A stretch of 64,000 nt of DNA from Anaerovirgula multivorans (lineage in GTDB: Bacteria > Bacillota > Clostridia > Peptostreptococcales > Natronincolaceae): contig NZ_FZOJ01000003.1 of assembly GCF_900188145.1 (NCBI RefSeq), positions 233,558 through 297,557 of the forward strand, given 5' to 3'. The notes beneath the pieces are model-generated. The model was not told the origin of the DNA. It ran no database searches and worked only from the letters and a program-made list of their open reading frames with translations. Position numbers and translations under genes: made by a program. Shown here piece after piece: positions 55,037 to 63,914 of this stretch (the stretch's first letter is position 1; each line of letters begins with the position of its first letter).

Positions 55037-55038
55037 CT

Positions 55039-56040
55039 TTACGCACCTCTTTGTACTTTTAATTTTTTTCTTTTAATCATATCCACAAATGCTTCTATCC
55101 TTGTTTGAAGATGGTTTTCTCCAGAATGCTCATCTACTCTTACTGTCATAAAAGGCTTTTTATAAATAGATGCGTCTAACTCCAATAATTTTCCCAATAA
55201 AGAGTCAGGGCCGCATCCAAAGGCAGTAACATGAATTAACCCATCTACTTCCTCATCATTATAGAAATGATATCCTGCAGCTAGCAGCTTATCACTAAAG
55301 GTCCAAAACAAGGTTTTAGGCATGGTCTTCAGTTGACGGTTAAAATCTTCCTCTTCTAGCATTTCGAAGGTTTTTACCTTTACCCCCATCTCTCTTAATT
55401 TACTAAGGATGTCCATGCTAATAAAAGGATCATAAATATTATAAACATATCCCAACAGCCCAATGGTTACATCAATCTTTTTTTGATTTAATGATTGAAA
55501 AGCCTCTTTAGACGCCTTCCCTAAAGCAATAGCCGAAGCCTCTATTATAGAATATCCTTTTTTACTATACTCTCTAAATTCCAACCATATCTTTTCGGCC
55601 TTTTCTATAGCTCGTTTATTTTGCTTATGATTTAAAGGAAACTTATCTCCAAAGATATTATTTTTAAAGGCATCAGCTATGTTATCACTTTTTGTATTGA
55701 TAAAGGGCATAATTAACTTTTCCTCAACACCCTCCATAGAGTGTCGGATCATATCCGGTAACCCCATGAATTTAGGACAAAAATATTGACCTTTCTTTAT
55801 TGATACAAACCTTGGAACAAAAACATAATCTACATTTTGTTCTAACAATGTAATAACATGCCCTATATATACTTTTATAGGTACACAAATTTCAGGGACT
55901 GATGCTTTAACCCCTTTGTCAATGATGGATTTCGTAGTAGCAGGAGTAGTAACTACCTCTATTCCTAATTCTTCAAAATAAGTTTTCCAAAAGGGATAGT
56001 AATACGTATATAGCAAGCTTTGAGGAATTCCAATTTTCAC
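55039..56040 (-). CDS. 2-hydroxyacyl-CoA dehydratase-like subunit (DUF2229 type) B
   Basis: A 333-residue paralogue of the previous protein: KIGIPQSLLYTYYYPFWKTY at the start, VKASVPEICVPIKVYIGHVI, then IHVTAFGCGPDSLLGKLLEL and DEHSGENHLQTRIEAFVDMI. Cys pairs are conserved where HgdA/HgdB-like proteins bind 4Fe-4S. Elsewhere the three functions are often fused in one protein of about 1,400 residues; here they are separate genes. Upstream gap of 243 bases to capA has nothing I can support. Confidence 0.8.
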   Translation of the reverse strand: MKIGIPQSLLYTYYYPFWKTYFEELGIEVVTTPATTKSIIDKGVKASVPEICVPIKVYIGHVITLLEQNVDYVFVPRFVSIKKGQYFCPKFMGLPDMIRHSMEGVEEKLIMPFINTKSDNIADAFKNNIFGDKFPLNHKQNKRAIEKAEKIWLEFREYSKKGYSIIEASAIALGKASKEAFQSLNQKKIDVTIGLLGYVYNIYDPFISMDILSKLREMGVKVKTFEMLEEEDFNRQLKTMPKTLFWTFSDKLLAAGYHFYNDEEVDGLIHVTAFGCGPDSLLGKLLELDASIYKKPFMTVRVDEHSGENHLQTRIEAFVDMIKRKKLKVQRGA

Positions 56041-56283
56041 AGCCTTAACCTCCAGTCATTTTCTATTGATTCATCCTGCTATCAAGATGTCATCAAGTGC
56101 ATCGAATAATATTATGCTTTTATGTTCTAAATATACTTATCTATATAAATAATATGCTATCAATTCTTTCGAATCCCCTCTTTTCTAAAGTTAAATTACA
56201 TATCTGTTCTTATTTTTAATAATGAAGTATTCAACAAAAAATAGTTTTTTCCTTTCGACAAAACTAGGAATTTTTAAATTTTC

Positions 56284-57576
56284 TCAAGGTATTTTATTCC
56301 TTTTCGACAAAGTACTTCTTTGATAAGCTGATACATTGCTGGACTCCATTAACTGTAGCGTATTATTTTTGGAATGATCTATCCTCCATATAGTTTCATT
56401 GTTATTAATACTATACTCTATATGATTTTCTAATGCATCCATAACCGGTATAATTTCATATACCGCTTTTCCCTTAGGGTAATATCTATATACCCATGTC
56501 GGTACATAAGAAACTTCTTCTATAGTTACCTCTTTCTTTTCAAAATCCTTTTTAATCTTAACATTAATAATGATTCCATCCTCTGTATATCTATTTTCCA
56601 AAATTTCATATCGTTGGTTAGATAAGAAATTCCCCATAGAATATACCACTAGAGTTTTTGATGAATCTTCCTCTGATTCTAAAAATTCTATTGGCTGTAA
56701 TACATGTGGATGACTGCCAAATAGAATATCCACCCCATACCCCTTCAGCTTCTCAGCAATAGTTCGTTGGTATCGATTAGGCCGTCTTTGGTATTCTTCA
56801 CCCCAATGGAGGTAAAAGATAATGATTTCTGCTCCCGCATTCTTCATCATATCAACGGTTGCCTTCATCCTTAGCAAGTCTTCTTCTAACGTTTCATAGG
56901 AAAAACTATTAATTAAGCCTTCAATTTCTTTAGGAATCTTTATGCCATTTAATGTTCTATATTGCCCATAAATAGATGTTTCATAAGTATAGGCGGTTAA
57001 CCCAAGCTTTATGTCTTTTATATCTTTTATGATGTAGTTTTTGATGTTTTCCTCTTTTCTCGTTCCTATTACCTCTAGTCCTCTGTCTTTTATAACCTCA
57101 ATGGTTCTTATCATTCCTTTTTTCCCTGTATCAATCGTATGGTTATTGGCAGTTGAAATAACATGGAACCCCGTCTCCTTTAATGCGTCAGCTAGAGCAT
57201 CAGGACTGTTAAACATAGGAAAACTCGAGTATCCTTTTTCCTTTCCTCCAAAGGTGGTTTCTAGATTAGCTATTGCTAAATCTGCTTCCTGTATATAAAG
57301 TTTAATAAATTGAAAATTGTTTGTAAAATCATGTTCTCCTATTTCAGGATTATATTGAGCTCTTAATTGAGGCCCGTGTACCATGATATCTCCTACAGCT
57401 ACCAAACTTATTTTTACTGGGGGATGAAATGCTTCTTCTTTTATTTCCTCTGGTATCGCTTTCTCGGTTTCTTCAGCTATAGGGGTTGTTGAAATAGATA
57501 TCTTAGCGCAAGAAGCTAAGAATACTATGATTGCCAACAATAGTAACACATAGCAGCTTTTTCTTATTTGTACCAT
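56284..57576 (-). CDS. CapA-family lipoprotein (PGA_cap)
   Basis: A 430-residue protein: signal peptide with lipobox FLASC (Cys about 23) and a PGA_cap metallophosphatase-like fold, VAVGDIMVHGPQLRAQY-like motif near 60, ANLETTFGG, ANNHTIDTGK, YLHWGEEYQR and FGSHPHVLQPIEF. The family includes CapA of poly-gamma-glutamate systems. The capBC partners are absent, so capsule synthesis is not implied; a general envelope phosphoesterase is likely. Confidence 0.87.
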   Translation of the reverse strand: MVQIRKSCYVLLLLAIIVFLASCAKISISTTPIAEETEKAIPEEIKEEAFHPPVKISLVAVGDIMVHGPQLRAQYNPEIGEHDFTNNFQFIKLYIQEADLAIANLETTFGGKEKGYSSFPMFNSPDALADALKETGFHVISTANNHTIDTGKKGMIRTIEVIKDRGLEVIGTRKEENIKNYIIKDIKDIKLGLTAYTYETSIYGQYRTLNGIKIPKEIEGLINSFSYETLEEDLLRMKATVDMMKNAGAEIIIFYLHWGEEYQRRPNRYQRTIAEKLKGYGVDILFGSHPHVLQPIEFLESEEDSSKTLVVYSMGNFLSNQRYEILENRYTEDGIIINVKIKKDFEKKEVTIEEVSYVPTWVYRYYPKGKAVYEIIPVMDALENHIEYSINNNETIWRIDHSKNNTLQLMESSNVSAYQRSTLSKRNKIP

Positions 57577-57616
57577 ATGTACACTCTCCTCTTTCTACTG
57601 TGTTGTCTGGTATTTG

Positions 57617-57644
57617 AAAAGACTCCAATCATATAGGAGTCTCA
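57617..57644 (-). terminator. Terminator of the TerB-like gene
   Basis: GAGACTCC-N9-GGAGTCTTTTC, an 8-bp stem with trailing Ts, immediately after the TerB-like gene's stop. Confidence 0.7.
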
Positions 57645-58523
57645 TTATAATAAGTAGAGTTTTGTATTTTTGAAGGTAGCATCGACTTTATCTAGTAATA
57701 CCACCTTACTTTCTATGGATACTGTCTCCTCATTCTCTTTTTCTAGATTCAGCAGTTTCTCTTGAAAATATCTTCTATCTTTAACTAGATATCTTATTGC
57801 TCTATCTTGGATTTTTAGGCATTCCTTATACAGGCACTGCTTTAGCGTCTCTTTCTTATTGGTCTTCATTTTTAACAACCATTTTAATCCTTTATAAGTG
57901 ACAACTCCTATGGTTAGTGCCTTCAGTAGATCTATTGCTGATAATTCCTTTTTACCCCTATAAAAGAAGAAATAATCATTTTTATCCCTGCACTTTTTTA
58001 TATATAAAGCACCTATAGGAATACCTAATGCCGCGGCTGTCAGAATCCTTTCTTCTAGTCTGTTGACTGTGACAGATTTCTCGGAGGCTTCATCAAAGAA
58101 GCTTCTATCTTCTCTGTATTCCTCTTGAAAATAATATAATTGTTCTTCAGTTATCTGAAAAAAAGTTCTTATCTTAGAAAACAACTCTATTTCTGCAGGA
58201 GATTGATAATAGTCAGCTCCCATAATAATGATTAAATCCTTCATCAAAGAAAAGCGCAAGATATTTTTTTCCTGATCATTTAAGCCCTCTAACAATGTTT
58301 TACATATATCTATGATATTCTCTGAAAAAGCATCCATATTATTTAACAAATCGAGTCTTTCCTTCTGTAAAATCTTAATTTTACCCATAAGCCTGTACAG
58401 CTCCATTGCTTCCAATTGATTTAATTCACCATCTATCAAGGCCATACTAAAAAGCACCTTAAAATATCGAAGCTTAGTTTCTGCTGACATTGCCTGTAAA
58501 TCTCTAACTTTTTCCTTTAGCAT
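57645..58523 (-). CDS. TerB-like N-terminal domain protein, unknown
   Basis: A 292-residue protein whose first 130 residues resemble a TerB helical bundle (LRYFKVLFSMALIDGELNQL, LEAMELYRLMGKI, then IIMGADYYQSPAEIELFSKI). A short hydrophobic stretch (LTAAALGIPIGALYI) and a Lys-rich C-terminus follow, with Lys/Glu heptads near 220-270. The rest is unfamiliar. It is alone with its own terminator. Possible membrane or stress protein. Confidence 0.65.
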   Translation of the reverse strand: MLKEKVRDLQAMSAETKLRYFKVLFSMALIDGELNQLEAMELYRLMGKIKILQKERLDLLNNMDAFSENIIDICKTLLEGLNDQEKNILRFSLMKDLIIIMGADYYQSPAEIELFSKIRTFFQITEEQLYYFQEEYREDRSFFDEASEKSVTVNRLEERILTAAALGIPIGALYIKKCRDKNDYFFFYRGKKELSAIDLLKALTIGVVTYKGLKWLLKMKTNKKETLKQCLYKECLKIQDRAIRYLVKDRRYFQEKLLNLEKENEETVSIESKVVLLDKVDATFKNTKLYLL

Positions 58524-58604
58524 CCTAGCTCACCTTCATCTAAATATGTTTATTAATATAATATATTCTCCAAATTTTACTAAATTCCTTTAATTATGCG
58601 ATAC

Positions 58605-58650
58605 AAAAAAGAAACCTCTCAAGAAAAAGTTTCAAAAGAGATTTCTTTTT
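58605..58650 (-). terminator. Terminator of the BCCT/grd operon
   Basis: AAGAAATCTCTT and GAGAGGTTTCTTTTTT form an imperfect stem followed by a T run on the minus strand, 10 bases after the BCCT stop. Confidence 0.75.
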
Positions 58651-58657
58651 TATTGTC

Positions 58658-60139
58658 CTAAATCTTTTCATCAGCACGAAGGGCTTTAAATAATGCTATC
58701 ATTACCAAAATCATCACGATAACAAAAGGAAACGCCGCTGCTATAGATCCGATTTGTAGCGTTGTTAACCCCCCGGCTAATAGTAATGATGCAGCTAACA
58801 ACGATTGTACAAGACCCCATATAATTTTTTTCTTATTACTTGGATTCAAATCACCCTGAGATGTCATCATACCTAGTACAAAGGTTGCTGAATTGGCTGA
58901 TGTAATAAAAAATGTACATAGTAGAAATACTGCTATTAAAGATATCACATTGCCTAAAGGATAATCCCTTAATATAACAAATAATGCTGTTTCTGTTACC
59001 TTTATGGCTTCACTTACTTTTTCTGTTCCTAAATTCATCCCCATTATACCAAAGGTTGCAAACCATACGAAGGATGCTAAGGAAGGTGCTACTATGACTC
59101 CCAACACAAATTCTTTTATTGTTCTGCCCTTAGAAATTCGAGCAATAAAAGTTCCTACGAATGGTGCCCATGCAATCCACCATGCCCAATAAAAAACAGT
59201 CCATGATCCTATCCAACTATTATCTCCAAAGGGTTCTATTCTGAAGCTATCAGTAATAAATCCACCAGCATACATACCAATTCCATTGATTAGCCCATTG
59301 ATCATCTTGACTGTAGGTCCAACAAGAATTGATAGAAGTAATACACCAATGGCAGCAATTAAATTAATATCCGATAACAACTTAATACCCTTTTCAATTC
59401 CACTTACTGCTGTCCATATATAAATAATAGTTACTATGGCTATAATACTAAGCTGTACTGTAGTATTAATAGGTAACCCGAATAAATAGTTCATCCCACC
59501 ATTAATTTGCAGTGTTCCTAATCCCAATGATGTGGCAACACCCGCTACAGTGGCAAATACAGCTAAAATATCAATAGTTTTTCCTATAGGTCCCTTTACT
59601 CCTTCTTCTCCAATTAGTGGCTCAAATACACTACTAATTAGACCTGGTTTGTTTTTTCTATACTGAAAATATGCTAAAGCAAGTCCAAAAATACTGTAAT
59701 TCGCCCACGGATGAAAGCCCCAATGCATAAAAGATGTTTTCATGGCAAAGTTGGCAGCTTCTGATGTTCCTGCTTCTATGCCAGGAGGAGGTATCATAAA
59801 ATGATTTAATGGTTCAGCCATTCCCCAAAATACAAGACCAATTCCCATCCCAGCACCAAATAACATTGCAAACCATGAAGAGGTTTTGTATTCAGGCTGA
59901 GCATCATCTGCACCAAGCTTAATATTGCCATATTTACTGAAAGCTAAAAACAATGCGAAAATTACAAATAGAAACATTGATAATAAATATATCCAACTAA
60001 AGTTATTTACGATAAATTCATATAATCCGTTCGCTGCATTACCAAAGCTGCCTGGGGCAAAAATTCCCCAGGCAACAATAGCAAATACAACTACTAAAGA
60101 TATATGGAAAACTGAATTGTCTTTTTTCATTTTGTCCAT
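58658..60139 (-). CDS. BCCT-family betaine/carnitine/choline transporter
   Basis: A 493-residue, 12-span Na+- or proton-coupled transporter. The motifs MGIGLVFWGMAEPLNHFM, MHWGFHPWANYSIFGLALAY, and WIGSWTVFYWAWWIAWAPFVG are textbook BCCT signatures, including the Trp box. It most likely imports glycine betaine. It is directly downstream of the Sec-containing reductase subunit (39 bases), so uptake and reduction of betaine are linked. AAAGGAG precedes ATG. Confidence 0.93.
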   Translation of the reverse strand: MDKMKKDNSVFHISLVVVFAIVAWGIFAPGSFGNAANGLYEFIVNNFSWIYLLSMFLFVIFALFLAFSKYGNIKLGADDAQPEYKTSSWFAMLFGAGMGIGLVFWGMAEPLNHFMIPPPGIEAGTSEAANFAMKTSFMHWGFHPWANYSIFGLALAYFQYRKNKPGLISSVFEPLIGEEGVKGPIGKTIDILAVFATVAGVATSLGLGTLQINGGMNYLFGLPINTTVQLSIIAIVTIIYIWTAVSGIEKGIKLLSDINLIAAIGVLLLSILVGPTVKMINGLINGIGMYAGGFITDSFRIEPFGDNSWIGSWTVFYWAWWIAWAPFVGTFIARISKGRTIKEFVLGVIVAPSLASFVWFATFGIMGMNLGTEKVSEAIKVTETALFVILRDYPLGNVISLIAVFLLCTFFITSANSATFVLGMMTSQGDLNPSNKKKIIWGLVQSLLAASLLLAGGLTTLQIGSIAAAFPFVIVMILVMIALFKALRADEKI

Positions 60140-60177
60140 ATAATTATACTCCTTTAAAATATTATAGTTTTATAAAA

Positions 60178-61497
60178 TTAAATTTTTACTTTAAATACTG
60201 TTTGTTCATTAATATCTGTTTCCAAAGCCTCTAAAGCAATCCCAACTCTATGATAACGTAGTTTCCATTGTTGTTCCTTTGGCGTTGATGGATCTCCTAA
60301 TGGATATGGAATAGAGATGGTCGGTACCATCCTATTTGAACCTACTGTTTTAGCGACAGGAATAAGGTTTGCCATTTGTACAATCGTAAATCCTGCCTTT
60401 TCAATTTCTTTTACCATCGTTGCACCGCAACGTGTACAGGTACCTCATGTGGAGGTCATGATAACTACATCTACTCCAGCAGCCTTCAAGTCCTCTACGA
60501 TTTCTCTAGCCATTCTTGCTGCTTCTCCTTGGGTAGTTCCTGTTCCAACGGTGGTATAGAAGTAATTATGAATAGAACCAATTCTTCCTTCTTTTTCATA
60601 GGCTCTTAGAGCATCTAGTGGAACAATAACGTTCGGATCTGCATCTGCTGCTGCAGGATCAAACCCAGCATGGATCGTTTTAAATGCCCCTGCTTCTAAT
60701 CTATCCATTCCAGTCATGTCATATTTACCCCATCTTGTCGCAGATGCTGATTGGATTCTATCAGGATTTTCTACTGGTACAATTCCACCTGTTGTAGCTA
60801 AAGCCACTTTTACCTTGCTTAAATCTTTAATAGCTGGCGCTATTGGTACTAAATCGGAAGGAGGAATTGGTAACTCTGTTTGGAAAGCTTCTCCATGTAT
60901 CTTTTTAAGTAACATATCTACAACTCTTTCAGTAGCTGGAACTTCAGACTCTAGCCATACTTGATGCCTTCTTCCTCCACCATAATATCCTTCTTTTTCA
61001 GCAGATAAAAGTTCTTCTCCTGTCAAAATTTTCTTACCAAAGTCAGCCATAGCTTTAACGTCTTTTCGCATAGCAGCTGCACTGGCACCACCCTTGAAGA
61101 TATATATTTCTTTCTTAAACATTTCAACACCAGGGTTTTCATCATTCATGGAACTAATTACTTGTACGCCAAACTTTTCCTTTACAGCTTTACCGATATG
61201 TCCGCAGGCACTTCCATATCTTCCTGCCCTAAAGGCTGGCCCCGCAAAGAATATATCAAATTCTTTATCTGCTAGAAATCCTAGTATCGTTTCCACTGCT
61301 TCTTCTTGCCTAGAGCCCATGAAGTTATCTCCACAGATAATCGTATGAGTTACTTCCGCAATATCTCCTAGCTGTTTATTTAACTCCATTGCAGGTCCTA
61401 CTAAGCCCTCTCTAATTTCAGGCGCATGATCTGCAAGTTCTTCTCCACCTATTTGTCCAAAGAATTGGTTTAAGTATAAAATCGCCTTTTTTTTCAC
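60178..61497 (-). CDS. Betaine/sarcosine reductase selenoprotein subunit (GrdH/GrdF type)
   Basis: A 439-residue protein of the GrdB/GrdF/GrdH family, read through an in-frame UGA (complement of 60445-60447, residue 351). The active-site motif is MTST-Sec-GTCTRCGATM. The N-terminus YLNQFFGQIGGEE and the C-terminus EALETDINEQTVFKVKI are intact. Family members form the substrate-specific component of glycine, sarcosine or betaine reductase, passing electrons from selenoprotein A. The adjacent BCCT transporter makes betaine the best guess. GTG at 61497 follows GGGAGG by 8 bases; the ORF's first codon touches the site. Confidence 0.93.
60418..60447 (-). other. Sec UGA codon and candidate SECIS hairpin (GrdH type)
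   Basis: UGA at 60445-60447; after 12 bases CGTTGC-GGT-GCAACG (60418-60432 in reverse) forms a 6-bp stem with a GGU-type loop, similar to the GGU(C/U) apical loop of E. coli SECIS. Same spacing as the second selenoprotein in this window. Confidence 0.75.
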
Positions 61498-61510
61498 CTT
61501 TAACACCTCC

Positions 61511-62836
61511 CTAAAATTCTACCATTGTCTTTGTAGACCAACCTGCTACACGGTCTCCACAGAACATAGCATTATTTTCCATAATGATGGATCCATCTTT
61601 TCTTACAGATGGCCCTAATAATTCATCCTCAGCCCATCCACCGGATAACCCATCTCTAGCCAAAGATTGAAGTTCCCCAATAACCTTTTCCATTGGCGGA
61701 AGTTCAATTAATTCAGAAACGTTTCCACAGGAAACGATTGCATCCGCTTTTATATCTAATGTTACCAATGGTTGAGATGCTCCATCTCTTCCTGTACACT
61801 CATTTGTAAGTCCTATTGTTTTAACTCCAGCATTTTCTAGCGCAACAATGCATGCAATAAAATCGGCATCTGGGTTGCCATATCCTTCTTCTGCTACGAT
61901 AGCAGCCTCTGCTCCTAATGATTTTGCCATTTGGGCTACAAATAAAGCAGCTCTTTCTTTTTGCTCTAAAGCAACGTTTAGATTAGACATAATTACACCT
62001 AAGAAATTAATGGTCTTTCCATGTTCTTGGTATAATCTCTTAATCATTGGATAGTTCTGGAAGTCGTAAGTAGACCACTTTGAGGAACATGGCATGAAGG
62101 ATCCTGAAATCATAGCTCCATCTAATACTTCGTTTGGATGCATAAAGGTTGGTACCATATGATTGCAGTCCCATCCATATACTAAGTCATTGTATCCCAT
62201 TTCTTCCATTTGTGATTGAGGTTGTAATACCAGTACAACACTTGGTAGTCCTTGTACTTCTTGAGAACGTTTTACTACTGGCTCTAGAGCATAGGTTTCT
62301 ACTTCTTCTGGTTGTAATTCAGCAACACAACCACCTATGTACTCAGCTAGTCTCATCCCAGCCCATCTTAAAGCATGATTTTTCTTTTGTTGTTCACGTT
62401 TTTCAAAATCTTCATCTGTATCTGCTACAAGGCAAATGTTTTGTAATTGAGAGAAAAGTGTATATTTTGCACCTTCGCCACTCATATCAATTAATCCATC
62501 TTGGAATCCACCCCAGTGTTTCCCAACAACTAGAACACTACAATTTTTTAAAGCTAACGTTTTTCCATCTCCTGCCTGCATCAAATCACCAGTTACACCA
62601 GGGAAAACAGGTCCTCCACCTACCCTGTGTCTTGGCTCAATAGCTTCCTTCACAGGAACGATTCTGACTTTGTCTCCAGGCTTTGTAATTACTATATCTG
62701 CTTCAGTAATATGCTCATCTTCTTTAACAACTGCTAGTGCTTCTTCTTTGCTAATAGTTAAGATACCATTTTCATAAGCTGTTTTGGCACCAAAGACAAT
62801 GTCCTTCACATAAAAATTGCCAATTTCTAATTTCAT
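61511..62836 (-). CDS. Betaine/sarcosine reductase proprotein subunit (GrdI/GrdG type)
   Basis: A 441-residue proprotein of the GrdE/GrdG/GrdI family (MKLEIGNFYVKDIVFGAKTA; GFQDGLIDMSGEGAKYT; GRDGASQPL). In GrdE a Cys near residue 242 is the site of autocleavage that gives two chains and a pyruvoyl group. Here the corresponding candidate is Cys250 in SGSFMPCSSKWSTYD. Thirteen bases separate it from the Sec subunit. It is first in the operon, behind the divergent promoter region with tetR. GrdA, GrdC and GrdD are not in the window. Confidence 0.9.
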   Translation of the reverse strand: MKLEIGNFYVKDIVFGAKTAYENGILTISKEEALAVVKEDEHITEADIVITKPGDKVRIVPVKEAIEPRHRVGGGPVFPGVTGDLMQAGDGKTLALKNCSVLVVGKHWGGFQDGLIDMSGEGAKYTLFSQLQNICLVADTDEDFEKREQQKKNHALRWAGMRLAEYIGGCVAELQPEEVETYALEPVVKRSQEVQGLPSVVLVLQPQSQMEEMGYNDLVYGWDCNHMVPTFMHPNEVLDGAMISGSFMPCSSKWSTYDFQNYPMIKRLYQEHGKTINFLGVIMSNLNVALEQKERAALFVAQMAKSLGAEAAIVAEEGYGNPDADFIACIVALENAGVKTIGLTNECTGRDGASQPLVTLDIKADAIVSCGNVSELIELPPMEKVIGELQSLARDGLSGGWAEDELLGPSVRKDGSIIMENNAMFCGDRVAGWSTKTMVEF

Positions 62837-62912
62837 TCATTAACACTCCTTTCATTTATTTGTATTTTTTTACAGTTTAAATCCTTATGTTGTTATTTTT
62901 ATAACTAATATA

Positions 62913-62941
62913 ATTATACCACAAACTAGTTTATTTTGTAA
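62913..62941 (-). promoter_or_regulatory. grd operon promoter with palindromic operator
   Basis: On the minus strand TTACAA (62936-62941) and TATAAT (62913-62918) are exactly 17 bases apart. AAACTAGTTT (62923-62932), a perfect 10-bp palindrome, lies in the spacer, flanked by partial ACAAA/TTTGT symmetry. It is the natural operator for the divergent TetR regulator. The 336-bp gap 62837-63172 has this and the TetR promoter, and no gene. Confidence 0.6.
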
Positions 62942-63108
62942 CCATGTTTATCTCATTGTTTTGAATTTTTTTTATTTTATATTGGAAATAATAGATTTGA
63001 TCATTGAATAATTCTCAAAGGAAACTCGATTCTTTTTTTACAAATAGTATCATTTTAATCAATAAGCCTAGAAGTTATTATTAATATATTCTATATTCAT
63101 AATATTAT

Positions 63109-63138
63109 TTGTTTATTGATGTTTAAATATGTTATAAT
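63109..63138 (+). promoter_or_regulatory. Promoter for tetR
   Basis: TTGTTT (63109-63114) and a consensus TATAAT (63133-63138) with 18 bases between, ending 34 bases before the first ATG. Confidence 0.45.
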
Positions 63139-63172
63139 TAATTCGATTTAAATTACATAATAGAATATAGAA

Positions 63173-63856
63173 TTGATGGTGATGAATGTGGAAATAGATA
63201 AGAAAGAAATTCAAAAAAGACGAATGATGAGCTATTTTATTGAGGCTACGAATGAAATTATTGAAAAAGAAGGGCTTGAGGCTGTTACCGTTAGAAAAGT
63301 AGCTGACATAGCAGGCTATAATAGTGCTACTCTATATAATTATTTTGAAAATCTGGAGCATTTAATATTTTTCGCCTCTATGAAATATCTAAAAGAATAT
63401 GCTCTTGCCCTGCCAGCTTATGTTGAGGGTTATAAAAATGCTCTTGATAAGTATTTACGTATATGGAAGTGCTTCTCTCACTATGCTTTTACTAATCCTA
63501 AAATTTATAATATCATATTCTTCGAATCCTTCAGCAGTTCACTAAAGGATTCAATAAAAGAATATTATGCTATTTTCCCTGAAGAGCTGGTTACAGAGTC
63601 TGAAGACCTTCTCACTATGTTACTAGAGCAAAACATTTATCATCGAAATATATCTATACTTAAACCCTGTGTCAAAGAAGGGTTTATCGAAGAAAGGTAC
63701 TTAGAAGAAATAAATGAGATGACTTTATTGATTTTACAAGGGATGTTTCTAAAGATTTTCCAGCAACAGGTGAATTATACAGTTGATGAGGCTGTGGAAA
63801 AAACCTTAAATTATATTCAACATACTATAAAGGCTTATGGAAAATTAGACGTATAA
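63173..63856 (+). CDS. TetR-family transcriptional regulator
   Basis: A 227-residue repressor with an N-terminal TetR helix-turn-helix (AVTVRKVADIAGYNSATLYN followed by YFENLEHLIFFA at about 40-75) and a divergent C-terminal ligand domain. It is divergent from the betaine-reductase operon, so it probably regulates it and binds betaine, a product or a related amine. The start is uncertain: ATGs at 63173 and 63182 are both possible, and no strong ribosome site is visible. Confidence 0.85.
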   Translation: MMVMNVEIDKKEIQKRRMMSYFIEATNEIIEKEGLEAVTVRKVADIAGYNSATLYNYFENLEHLIFFASMKYLKEYALALPAYVEGYKNALDKYLRIWKCFSHYAFTNPKIYNIIFFESFSSSLKDSIKEYYAIFPEELVTESEDLLTMLLEQNIYHRNISILKPCVKEGFIEERYLEEINEMTLLILQGMFLKIFQQQVNYTVDEAVEKTLNYIQHTIKAYGKLDV

Positions 63857-63885
63857 AAACTCCAGGCATATCCGCCTGGAGTTTT
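63856..63885. terminator. Bidirectional terminator after tetR
   Basis: AAAACTCCAGGC-N6-GCCTGGAGTTTT, a perfect 12-bp stem with flanking T/A runs, between the convergent tetR and the partial gene at the window edge. Confidence 0.8.
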
Positions 63886-63914
63886 GTTATTAACAGCTTT
63901 CTTAGTATTTTTCT

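Noticed and set aside
60178..60417. Separate 79-residue gene after a stop codon
   Set aside because: The UGA is the conserved Sec codon of the GrdB/F/H family, so both parts are one selenoprotein.
62149..62643. 164-residue plus-strand ORF within the grdI-type gene
   Set aside because: Antisense to a clear GrdI-type protein; low-complexity Leu/His composition typical of shadow frames.
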